A stretch of 36,213 nucleotides of DNA from assembly GCA_946536155.1 (NCBI GenBank), contig CAMNEB010000009.1:1-36213 (forward strand), in the 5' to 3' direction. Every line of letters begins with the position of its first letter. Within the stretch, counting starts at the first letter, position 1. Positions 25,704-32,758 of the stretch are shown here, piece by piece. This DNA is from an uncultured Lachnospiraceae bacterium (GTDB taxonomy: Bacteria > Bacillota > Clostridia > Lachnospirales > Lachnospiraceae). The notes under the pieces are model-generated. The model was not told the DNA's origin. It did no database searches and saw nothing but the letters and a program-made list of their open reading frames with translations. The translations under genes were made by a program, and so were the position numbers.

Positions 25704-27755
25704 TTGTCCAAGAATCTTTTTATAACCGAAAAACCCAGCGTGGCAAGCCAGTTTTCACAGGCATTGCATGAGAACATGCGCAGAGGAGACGGATTCTTTG
25801 AGGGCGACACATGTGTCATCACATGGTGCGTCGGCCATCTTGTTTCCATGAGTTATCCCGAAAGCTATGACCCTGCACTGAAGAGTTGGAGATATGACAC
25901 TATCCCCTTTATTCCCGATGCGTATAAATACCAGGTCATAGACAATGTAAAAAAGCAGTTTGAGATCGTCAAAAAGCTGCTCTTAAGGGATGATATCTCC
26001 TGCATTTATATCTGTACCGACTCGGGACGTGAGGGAGAATATATCTACAGGCTTGTTGATATGGAGGCGGGAGTCCCTGCCGAAAAACCAAGAAAGCGTG
26101 TGTGGATCGATTCCCAGACCGAGGAGGAGATCGCAAGAGGCATACGCGAAGCAAAGGACTGGAAGGAATATGACAACCTCTCCGATGCCGCATATCTGAG
26201 GGCCCAGGAAGATTATCTGATGGGCATCAATTTCACCAGAGCCCTGACTCTTAAATACTCCAGGAAATGTGCGGAGCTTCTCGGAATGGACAGGCTGACC
26301 GTTACAGTGGGAAGGGTCATGACCTGCGTTCTCGGAATAGTCGTAAGAAGGGAACAGGAGATAAGGAATTTTGTAAAGACGCCCTTCTATAAGGTCATCA
26401 TGCAGGCAGACTTAGGGGGCGAGACGGCTGAGCTTCTCTGGAAGGTCACAGAGAGATCCCCTTATTACGGCAGTCCTTATCTGTACAAGGATAACGGATT
26501 CAAGGAAAGGGCTTATGCGGAGAAGCTTATCTCGGAACTTGAAACAAAAGGCGGTCACAGAGCCGAAGTCACCGATATCTCCAAAAAGACGGAAAAGAAA
26601 AATCCGCCCCTGCTCTTTAACCTTGCAGAGCTTCAGAATGTATGCTCCAAGCTGTTCAAGATATCGCCTTCGGATACCCTGAACATCGCACAGGAGCTTT
26701 ATGAAAAGAAACTCACCACATACCCCAGAACAGATGCCAGGGTACTCTCGACCGCGGTATGCAAGGAGATAAACAAAAACATAGGCGGCCTAAAGGGCTA
26801 CGCGGCCGTTTCCGAAGATGCGGCACGTATCCTTGCGGGCGATAAGTGGAAGAGCATCGCTAAGACCAAATACTGCAACGACAAGGCGATAACGGACCAC
26901 TATGCAATAATACCCACGGGACAGGGCCTGGGGAATCTGGGAAGCCTCAGCAGGCTTTCCGCAGATGTCTACGAGCTGATATGCAGAAGGTTTCTGTCGA
27001 TCTTCTGCGATCCAGCGGTCTATAAGAAGACTGTCTTGACTGCGGATGAAGCCGGAGAGACCTTCACCGCATCCTACAAGGTGCTTGAGAGCGAAGGCTA
27101 TATGAAGGTATTTACCTGTTCTTTCCAGAACAAAGGCGATAATACCGATACCCAGGATGCAAAGAACGAAAACGGTGATGAGGACGAAGACCAGGCGGCT
27201 GATGAAGGACTTAAGAAGGCTCTCGAGTCCATCAAAAAGGGCGATATCATAACCGTTAAGGACCACGTCATCAAGGAAGGAGAGACCGCTCCTCCCAAGA
27301 GATATACTTCCGGAAGCATGATCCTTACAATGGAAAATGCAGGACAGTTCATTGAGGATGAGGAACTGCGCGCACAGATAAAGGGCAGCGGCATCGGTAC
27401 CAGTGCAACGAGAGCCGAGATCCTCACCAAGCTCCAGACTATCGGATATCTGGATCTTAACAAAAAGACGCAGATCATAACTCCAACCATCGTCGGGGAG
27501 ATGATCTATTATATAGTCAACGGTTCGATCCCGTCGCTTCTTGATGCAAAGCTTACGGCCAGCTGGGAGAAGGGGCTTTCAGGGGTCGCAGACGGAACCA
27601 TCAGTCCGGAGGACTATCGCAGGAAGCTGGATAAGTTTGTTACCGACAAGACCAATGAAGTAAAGGGAAAATATAATGCGGACGGACTGTCTCAGGTGTA
27701 CAATAAAGTAAGTGTATACTACAAAAAGGCTTCGGCCGGGAAAGGCAGAAAATGA
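25704..27755 (+). CDS. topB: DNA topoisomerase III (type IA)
   Basis: Passes single DNA strands through a transient 5'-phosphotyrosine break and decatenates DNA. The 683-residue protein starts with the TOPRIM motif KNLFITEKPSVASQF and has CTDSGREGEYIYR. The active-site Tyr340 is in TTYPRTDARVLS, and later blocks include LGTSATRAEIL-like IGTSATRAEILTKL. There is no C-terminal zinc finger. A very acidic low-complexity stretch (NTDTQDAKNENGDEDEDQ) interrupts the barrel region at about 479-502. The start is TTG with AAGGA 6 bases upstream; the next Met (about residue 29) would cut off the TOPRIM start. The next gene overlaps its stop by 4 bases. Confidence 0.93.
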   Translation: MSKNLFITEKPSVASQFSQALHENMRRGDGFFEGDTCVITWCVGHLVSMSYPESYDPALKSWRYDTIPFIPDAYKYQVIDNVKKQFEIVKKLLLRDDISCIYICTDSGREGEYIYRLVDMEAGVPAEKPRKRVWIDSQTEEEIARGIREAKDWKEYDNLSDAAYLRAQEDYLMGINFTRALTLKYSRKCAELLGMDRLTVTVGRVMTCVLGIVVRREQEIRNFVKTPFYKVIMQADLGGETAELLWKVTERSPYYGSPYLYKDNGFKERAYAEKLISELETKGGHRAEVTDISKKTEKKNPPLLFNLAELQNVCSKLFKISPSDTLNIAQELYEKKLTTYPRTDARVLSTAVCKEINKNIGGLKGYAAVSEDAARILAGDKWKSIAKTKYCNDKAITDHYAIIPTGQGLGNLGSLSRLSADVYELICRRFLSIFCDPAVYKKTVLTADEAGETFTASYKVLESEGYMKVFTCSFQNKGDNTDTQDAKNENGDEDEDQAADEGLKKALESIKKGDIITVKDHVIKEGETAPPKRYTSGSMILTMENAGQFIEDEELRAQIKGSGIGTSATRAEILTKLQTIGYLDLNKKTQIITPTIVGEMIYYIVNGSIPSLLDAKLTASWEKGLSGVADGTISPEDYRRKLDKFVTDKTNEVKGKYNADGLSQVYNKVSVYYKKASAGKGRK

Positions 27756-28420
27756 GCGATAATATAAGCATCACGGATCTCTACGATCTGAGCGAGACGA
27801 TAGCAGCTGAATATCTCAGTCAGTTTGAATACCCCTGGGAGGCACTCCCCGGCATAAAGGCTTTTATCTTGAGCCTCGGTGAGACTCTTCCCGAAGACAG
27901 GTACGACAGGATAAAAGAGGATGTGTGGGTATCAAAGAGCGCGACCGTGGCCCCCACGGCATGCCTTAACGGTCCCCTTATCATTGATGACGGCGCGGAA
28001 ATAAGGCACTGTGCATTTATCAGAGGATCGGCTATCGTCGGAAAGAACTGCGTTGTCGGCAATTCCACAGAGCTTAAGAATGTCATTCTTTTTAACAATG
28101 TCCAGGTGCCTCATTATAACTATGTAGGGGACAGCATTCTCGGTTTTAAGTCCCATATGGGAGCGGGTTCCATTACCTCCAATGTAAAATCCGACAAGCT
28201 TCCCGTAAAGGTAAAGGGCGAAGAAGTTTATGAGACCGGCCTTAAGAAGGTCGGAGCCATGCTTGGCGACAGGTCGGAGATCGGCTGCAATTCCGTACTC
28301 AATCCCGGAACGATCGTCGGAAGGGACTGCATTGTCTATCCCACATCATGTGTAAGAGGCGTGATCCCCGAAGCACATATCTTCAAGAAAACGGGTGAAG
28401 TCGCAGCAAGAGAGCTTTGA
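27752..28420 (+). CDS. Left-handed beta-helix (hexapeptide-repeat) protein, GlmU C-terminal-like
   Basis: A 222-residue protein with a helical N-terminal part (about 1-65) and a left-handed beta-helix from about 65 to 210. Hexapeptide steps include LNGPLIIDDGAEIRHCAFIRGSAIVG and VVGNSTELKNVILF. The pattern resembles the acetyltransferase half of GlmU and related sugar-nucleotide enzymes, and homologues are often named UDP-GlcNAc pyrophosphorylase, but the nucleotidyltransferase half is missing. It may be an acyltransferase or a pyrophosphorylase-related binding protein; the substrate is unknown. ATGA overlap with topB suggests coupled translation, although no functional link between the two is evident. 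Confidence 0.83.
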   Translation: MSDNISITDLYDLSETIAAEYLSQFEYPWEALPGIKAFILSLGETLPEDRYDRIKEDVWVSKSATVAPTACLNGPLIIDDGAEIRHCAFIRGSAIVGKNCVVGNSTELKNVILFNNVQVPHYNYVGDSILGFKSHMGAGSITSNVKSDKLPVKVKGEEVYETGLKKVGAMLGDRSEIGCNSVLNPGTIVGRDCIVYPTSCVRGVIPEAHIFKKTGEVAAREL

Positions 28421-28453
28421 TCTGAAACCTGTCTGAAGGCTTTGAATTATAGT

Positions 28454-28482
28454 TTGGTATTTGTCCCTAATTGTGATATCAT
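28454..28482 (+). promoter_or_regulatory. Promoter for the DUF4190-like gene
   Basis: TTGGTA, 17-base spacer, TATCAT, 63 bases before the next ATG. Both boxes are moderate matches. Confidence 0.5.
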
Positions 28483-28545
28483 ACAAAATGGTCTTTGATC
28501 TGACAGGATATTTCTTTTGAGAGATCTTTTTTAAGGAGAGGGAAT

Positions 28546-29118
28546 ATGGATTACAACAACAATCAGAACAACCAGAACGCAAACGACGGTCAGAACATCA
28601 ATTATCAGCAGAATGATGTCCAGCAGGGCACATATCAGCAGGGTTCTTACCAGCAGGGTTCTTATCAGCAGAATACATATCAGCAGAACACTTATCAGGC
28701 AGGTCCCCAGCAGCCTCATTACTCATCACAGAGCAGCTTCACCACCGGACAGGGAAATACCTATTCCAATCCCGGAATGGATTATTCTTCACAGTACAGC
28801 AGCCCCTATGACCAGCCTGTACAGAAGCCCGGTCCCAATGCATGCCAGATCATATCACTGATCCTCGGCATCCTTTCCATCATCTGCTGCTGCTTTGGTA
28901 TCGTTTCCACCATAATGGCGGTTGTCGGAATCGTACTTGCCATCATCGGCAACAAGAACCACAAGCACGGTGTTGGTACCGGCGGTCTTGTCTGCTCCAT
29001 AGTCGGACTTATCCTTTCACTCATCATCCTCGGTCTGAGCGCTCTCGGAACCTATATCATCCCCGACAGCCTGAACGACCTTTATCAGACACTCGAGAGA
29101 TATGAGAACTACTATTGA
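28546..29118 (+). CDS. DUF4190-like membrane protein with Gln/Asn/Tyr-rich repeat tail
   Basis: A 190-residue protein. Residues 1-95 are disordered and very rich in Gln, Asn, Tyr and Ser, with pentapeptide repeats of YQQGS/YQQNT type. Two hydrophobic hairpin helices follow (about 103-140 and 147-177), separated by the basic NKNHKHGVGTGG. The membrane part, with a Gly turn between two helices, matches the DUF4190 type. No enzymatic motif is seen. The topology would put the Gln-rich tail on one face of the membrane, perhaps as an assembly or interaction arm. AAGGAGAGGG precedes the ATG. The DUF2752 gene starts inside its last codons, a 17-base overlap. Confidence 0.82.
   Translation: MDYNNNQNNQNANDGQNINYQQNDVQQGTYQQGSYQQGSYQQNTYQQNTYQAGPQQPHYSSQSSFTTGQGNTYSNPGMDYSSQYSSPYDQPVQKPGPNACQIISLILGILSIICCCFGIVSTIMAVVGIVLAIIGNKNHKHGVGTGGLVCSIVGLILSLIILGLSALGTYIIPDSLNDLYQTLERYENYY
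28603..28707 (+). repeat. 15-base in-frame tandem repeat (YQQxx)
   Basis: Seven consecutive 15-base units encode YQQND, VQQGT, YQQGS, YQQGS, YQQNT, YQQNT and a diverged YQAGP. The units share TATCAGCAG with wobble changes, so the array may vary in length between strains by slippage in multiples of five residues without breaking the frame. Confidence 0.85.
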
Positions 29119-29602
29119 TGAAAGCGGAATAAATAAATCTGAAAAGCCATCCTCACGAAGGGGATGGCTTTTTAAAGAGTTTGATGACAGGGCTGTTTTT
29201 TATCTCGGACTTGTCATTGCGGGGATATGCGCCTCAGGGTGGTTTCTGTTCCCGTATGTGAACGGCTTTTTATCATCAAAAGAAGGCGTGCTCGGGGCAC
29301 TGTCTTTTCACGAATGTGCCTTTAAGAAAGCGACGGGACTGTACTGTCCGGGATGCGGCGGCACCAGGTCTGTCAGGGCGCTCCTGCACGGACACTTCAT
29401 ACTTTCTTTTCTCTATCATCCCTTTATCCCTTACTGTATCATCATGTGGATCCTTTACGAGGGCAGCCATCTGCTGGAGATACTGCATGTTCCGCATATA
29501 AAGGGGATGAAGTTCAGGACTGCCTATGTATGGACCGGCCTCGGGATCATTCTCTTGAACTGGATCGTGAAGAACATTCTCCTGATATACATAAACCTGT
29601 GA
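29102..29602 (+). CDS. DUF2752 membrane protein
   Basis: A 166-residue integral membrane protein of the DUF2752 family, function unknown. The signature is TGLYCPGCGGTRSVRALLHG at about residues 79-98, with a CxxC pair that might bind metal or be redox active. Three to four hydrophobic helices are visible: about 38-58, 98-120 and 140-160. The ATG lies inside the end of the DUF4190-like gene, and no later in-frame start keeps the first helix. An intrinsic-terminator-like hairpin falls within its codons 14-24. The gene ends 7 bases from the convergent lipoprotein gene. Confidence 0.85.
   Translation: MRTTIDESGINKSEKPSSRRGWLFKEFDDRAVFYLGLVIAGICASGWFLFPYVNGFLSSKEGVLGALSFHECAFKKATGLYCPGCGGTRSVRALLHGHFILSFLYHPFIPYCIIMWILYEGSHLLEILHVPHIKGMKFRTAYVWTGLGIILLNWIVKNILLIYINL
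29142..29173 (+). terminator. Terminator-like hairpin inside the DUF2752 coding sequence
   Basis: AAAAGCCATCC pairs with GGATGGCTTTT across a short loop, and the right arm runs into a T-run. It looks like the terminator of the DUF4190-like gene, yet the DUF2752 frame runs straight through it. Confidence 0.65.
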
Positions 29603-29609
29603 CGAAAGA

Positions 29610-30128
29610 TCAGTCGGAGAGGGTTCCGGATTCCGGTGAGGTCATATTTGCATTGGGATCGGCTTCTCCGTTCAGAAAGGTCATGATGACCTTGATGCGC
29701 TTAAAGGCACTTTCGTATGCTGAGGAGGCTTCTTCTGACCTGGCGGCTATATCATCGCCTGTAAGGGAATCGTCCGTAAATACCTGTAAGTAGAGCGCCA
29801 CGGCGCTGTTCATATAATCCGAGGCTTCATCGGCCAGATGCTCGAGATAATCGAATTCCGCGGGAAAATCAACGGCTGCAAAATCTGTGAAAGCGGAATT
29901 TAAGGAGCTTAACTTTGACGTTATATCTGATGCGTAGTTTTCAGACGATGCATCGATCCCGTTTATCTCGGAATCAAGGGCTGCTATCGATGAATTGAAG
30001 GAATCGACCGTTTCCCTGAATGCGGTAAGCTCTTCTGAGGAGGTGCCGCCGGCCCGGGCGTTTCCGCATGATGCAAGGAAGAGCACGATGACAAAGGCAG
30101 TTATCATTTTGGGAAGATAGAAGTTCAT
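29610..30128 (-). CDS. Putative lipoprotein of unknown function
   Basis: A 172-residue protein with a lipoprotein signal: a short N-terminus, hydrophobic core and lipobox LASC with Cys21 as the lipidated residue. The mature part is acidic, Ser/Ala-rich and predicted to be largely helical, perhaps a coiled-coil bundle (FRETVDSFNSSIAALDSEI). No catalytic motif is recognised. On the minus strand AAGGAAA lies 5-6 bases before the ATG, and a promoter with CTGACA/TATTAT is upstream. It is convergent with the DUF2752 gene and divergent from rpmF. Confidence 0.8.
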   Translation of the reverse strand: MNFYLPKMITAFVIVLFLASCGNARAGGTSSEELTAFRETVDSFNSSIAALDSEINGIDASSENYASDITSKLSSLNSAFTDFAAVDFPAEFDYLEHLADEASDYMNSAVALYLQVFTDDSLTGDDIAARSEEASSAYESAFKRIKVIMTFLNGEADPNANMTSPESGTLSD

Positions 30129-30171
30129 TTGCGTTTCCTTCGAAAAAGGTATTTGCTTAAAAGCCTGTACT

Positions 30172-30201
30172 ATAATATCATATAGCAGATGGGTATGTCA
30201 G
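30172..30201 (-). promoter_or_regulatory. Promoter for the lipoprotein gene
   Basis: On the minus strand, CTGACA, 18-base spacer and TATTAT, each 5 of 6 to consensus, about 44 bases before the lipoprotein ATG. Confidence 0.6.
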
Positions 30202-30248
30202 ACGTTTAATGATATCTTAAAAAAATGAATTTTTCTTTTAAAAATCAC

Positions 30249-30277
30249 TTGACATAAACTGACTGCTTATATATAAT
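30249..30277 (+). promoter_or_regulatory. Consensus promoter for rpmF
   Basis: A perfect TTGACA, 17-base spacer and perfect TATAAT. It is the strongest promoter in the window, fitting a ribosomal protein gene; the leader is about 68 bases. Confidence 0.92.
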
Positions 30278-30351
30278 TTTTTGGTGTGTCGCAGATGGAT
30301 AATCTTGGCACCGATCGAATAGAAAATATAATGGATAAGGAGGTGTTTCAA

Positions 30352-30531
30352 ATGTCCATTTGCCCTAAGAATAAATCATCTAAAGGTCACAGAGACCAGA
30401 GAAGAGCTAACTGGAAAATGTCTGCTCCCACATTGGTTAAGTGCAGCAAATGCGGAAGCTTAATGGTTCCTCACAGAGTTTGCAAGAACTGTGGTTCTTA
30501 CAACAAGAAGCAGATCGTTGAGACAGACTGA
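30352..30531 (+). CDS. rpmF: 50S ribosomal protein L32
   Basis: A 59-residue ribosomal protein. It begins MSICPKNKSSKGHRDQRRANWK and has a complete zinc ribbon, CSKCGSLMVPHRVCKNCG, so it is the zinc-binding (C+) form. The ORF track starts at 30286, but AAGGAGGTG 6-7 bases before ATG 30352 and the family N-terminus set the start. The usual upstream partner yceD/DUF177 is absent. It heads the rpmF-plsX-acpP-rnc-smc order common in Firmicutes. Confidence 0.97.
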   Translation: MSICPKNKSSKGHRDQRRANWKMSAPTLVKCSKCGSLMVPHRVCKNCGSYNKKQIVETD

Positions 30532-30554
30532 TCTGAATTTAAGAATGTCTTAAG

Positions 30555-30590
30555 ACAGAGCGTTGCGGCGTGCGATGCTCTGTTTTTTTT
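30555..30590 (+). terminator. Intrinsic terminator after rpmF
   Basis: ACAGAGC pairs with GCTCTGT, with weaker inner pairing, followed by eight T residues. It separates rpmF from the lipid genes, which have their own promoter. Confidence 0.88.
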
Positions 30591-30591
30591 A

Positions 30592-30620
30592 TTGATTTTT
30601 ACAGTGCCTGCTAGTATATT
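30592..30620 (+). promoter_or_regulatory. Promoter for plsX-acpP-rnc-smc
   Basis: TTGATT, 17-base spacer, TATATT, starting directly at the end of the rpmF terminator T-run and 31 bases before plsX. No FapR-type inverted repeat is obvious around it. Confidence 0.65.
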
Positions 30621-30651
30621 TATCTTTGGTATTTTTTAGTGAGGAGACAGT

Positions 30652-31668
30652 ATGGCAGAAAGAGTAAATATCGCTGTCGATGCAATGGGAGGAGACAATG
30701 CTCCCGGGGAGATAGTCAAAGGCGCTGTGGATGCCGTTAACGGTTCACCCATAGTCAAAGTTTTCCTCGTAGGAAAGGAAGACCTTGTAAGAACCGAATT
30801 ATCCAAATATACTTACGATCCCGACCGTATCGAGGTAGTAAACGCCACAGAGGTCATCGAGATGTCCGAGCCGCCGGTCATGGCAGTCAGGACCAAGAAG
30901 GATTCTTCCCTTGTTAAATGTATGTACATGGTCAAGGAAGGAAAGTGCGATGCCCTTGTGACAGCGGGATCCACCGGTGCGTTTTTAGTCGGCGGACAGA
31001 TAATAGTAGGAAGGATCAAAGGTGTCGAGAGACCGCCTCTTGCTCCCTTCATCCCCACCACGGAAGGCAGATGCCTGCTTCTTGACTGCGGCGCGAATGT
31101 TGATGCCAGACCTTCACAGCTGGTACAGTTTGCCAAGATCGGATCGGCATATGCAAAGAAGGCATGCGGCATAGCAAATCCCAGGGTCGGTATAGTAAAT
31201 ATCGGTGCCGAGGAAGAAAAGGGCAATGCACTTGTCAAGGAGACTTTCCCTTTGCTTAAGTCAACCCCCGAGATCAATTTCATCGGAAGCGTTGAAGCCA
31301 GGGATATCCCCTACGGAGCGGCTGATGTTGTGGTCTGCGAAGCCTTTGTCGGAAATGTTATCCTCAAGATGTACGAAGGCGTCGGTACGGCATTGCTGAA
31401 AAGTGTCAAAGAGGCTATGATGTCAACGGGCAGGAGCAAGATAGGAGCACTTCTTGCAAAACCCGCACTCAAGAAAGAGCTTGTGAAGTTTGACACCGAC
31501 CGCTACGGCGGTGCACCTCTCCTGGGATGCAACGGACTCCTGGTCAAGACTCACGGATCGAGCAAAGCGATATCGATCACCAATTCCATCAATCAGTGCA
31601 AGCTGTTTGCGGAACAGAATATTAACGACGACATACGCGAAATGTTCAATATTTCTACAGATATTTAA
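30652..31668 (+). CDS. plsX: Phosphate acyltransferase PlsX
   Basis: Converts acyl-ACP to acyl-phosphate, the donor for PlsY in phospholipid synthesis; peripheral at the inner membrane face. The 338-residue protein starts with [20 protein letters not shown] and has [47 protein letters not shown], and [27 protein letters not shown] precedes the ATG. acpP, encoding its carrier protein, follows 11 bases later. Confidence 0.97.
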   Translation: MAERVNIAVDAMGGDNAPGEIVKGAVDAVNGSPIVKVFLVGKEDLVRTELSKYTYDPDRIEVVNATEVIEMSEPPVMAVRTKKDSSLVKCMYMVKEGKCDALVTAGSTGAFLVGGQIIVGRIKGVERPPLAPFIPTTEGRCLLLDCGANVDARPSQLVQFAKIGSAYAKKACGIANPRVGIVNIGAEEEKGNALVKETFPLLKSTPEINFIGSVEARDIPYGAADVVVCEAFVGNVILKMYEGVGTALLKSVKEAMMSTGRSKIGALLAKPALKKELVKFDTDRYGGAPLLGCNGLLVKTHGSSKAISITNSINQCKLFAEQNINDDIREMFNISTDI

Positions 31669-31679
31669 GGAGGCTTTTT

Positions 31680-31919
31680 ATGGAATTCGAAAAATTAAAA
31701 ACTATCATTGCAGAGGTTCTCAATGTTGATCCCGAGGAGATCACCCTTCAGTCTACTTTTACCGACGATCTCGGCGCTGATTCTCTCGATGTTTATCAGA
31801 TCATCATGGGACTTGAAGATGCATTTGATATCAAGATCCCCGAAGAGAGCGCAGAGAAGATCACCACAGTCGGAGAGGCTGTTGAGATGATCAGATCCGC
31901 TCTTTCCGGAAACGAATGA
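31680..31919 (+). CDS. acpP: Acyl carrier protein
   Basis: A 79-residue acidic four-helix protein that carries fatty acyl chains on 4'-phosphopantetheine. The attachment Ser35 is in [19 protein letters not shown]. The more common residue after DSLD is usually followed by TVELVM; the VYQIIM variant here is within the range of Clostridial ACPs. AAGGAGG lies 7 bases before the ATG. Lying between plsX and rnc, it is the likely fatty-acid-synthesis ACP. Confidence 0.95.
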   Translation: MEFEKLKTIIAEVLNVDPEEITLQSTFTDDLGADSLDVYQIIMGLEDAFDIKIPEESAEKITTVGEAVEMIRSALSGNE

Positions 31920-32059
31920 TCCAAAATATCAGATCCTGATCCCGAAAGGCAGAGCATCAAACCGGGCATAGGCTGTGTTTTTTCTATGGATATCACTTAG
32001 ATAACACGGATACTTGTCCGGCGTTGCTTTTTCTTGCGGGTTCTTTTTGGGGGAAGCAT

Positions 32060-32758
32060 ATGGATATTGCTACATTAGGGGAACTGGAAAAAAAGATAGG
32101 ATATGTTTTTAAGGATAATGCACTGCTGGTGCGGGCTCTCACTCATTCGTCTTATTGCAATGAGCAGCTCATAAACAAGACCGGCGATTACGAGAGGCTT
32201 GAGTTTCTCGGGGATGCGGTACTTGAAGCGGTCAGCAGCGAATTCCTTTTCAAAAGGTATCCCGATAAAAAAGAGGGTGAGCTTTCCAAGATCAGGGCAT
32301 CCATGGTCTGCGAACCTTCACTGGCTTTCTGCGCAAGGGATCTTGATCTCGGCGTTTATGTCAGGCTCGGAAAGGGCGAAGAAAAGACAGGCGGCAGGGA
32401 GAGGGACAGCATCATCTCTGATGTCATGGAAGCCATCACCGGCGCCATCTTTCTTGACGGCGGTTTTGATAAAGCCAGAGATTTTATTTACAGATTTATC
32501 CTTTCGGATCTCGAGAACAAGCAGCTGTTCTTTGATTCAAAGAGCAATCTTCAGGAATATGTTGCAAAGAACCTGAAGAAAGAAGTTGAGTATAAGACCG
32601 TTGAAGAAACGGGTGAGGGTAATGATAAATTCTTCCGCTCGGCAGTCTATGTCGACGGGGAGGTTGTTGCCGAGGGTTCGGGACGCAGCAAGAAGGCTTC
32701 TCAGCAGGAGGCTGCATATAATGCACTCATAAAGATCAGGAGTACAGATGTTTCTTAA
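32060..32758 (+). CDS. rnc: Ribonuclease III
   Basis: Cleaves double-stranded RNA in rRNA precursors and mRNAs. From ATG 32060 it is 232 residues. The catalytic domain has the signature ERLEFLGDAVLEAV and the second metal site in SDVMEAITGAIFLDGG; KEGELSKIRASMV is also typical. The double-stranded RNA-binding domain spans about 158-230 and ends GSGRSKKASQQEAAYNAL. The ORF track starts at TTG 32024, giving an extra MLFLAGSFWGKH that homologues lack; GGGGGA sits 5-6 bases before ATG 32060. The 140 bases between acpP and rnc hold no gene or clear promoter. smc overlaps its end by 11 bases. Confidence 0.95.
   Translation: MDIATLGELEKKIGYVFKDNALLVRALTHSSYCNEQLINKTGDYERLEFLGDAVLEAVSSEFLFKRYPDKKEGELSKIRASMVCEPSLAFCARDLDLGVYVRLGKGEEKTGGRERDSIISDVMEAITGAIFLDGGFDKARDFIYRFILSDLENKQLFFDSKSNLQEYVAKNLKKEVEYKTVEETGEGNDKFFRSAVYVDGEVVAEGSGRSKKASQQEAAYNALIKIRSTDVS

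Noticed and set aside
28603-28707. Short tandem repeats considered as a CRISPR array
   Set aside because: Units are 15 bases with no spacers and encode an in-frame YQQxx peptide repeat; no cas genes are near.
29353-29793. 146-residue plus-strand ORF spanning the end of the DUF2752 gene
   Set aside because: It is an out-of-frame shadow of DUF2752 that continues antisense to the lipoprotein gene, with no start signal.
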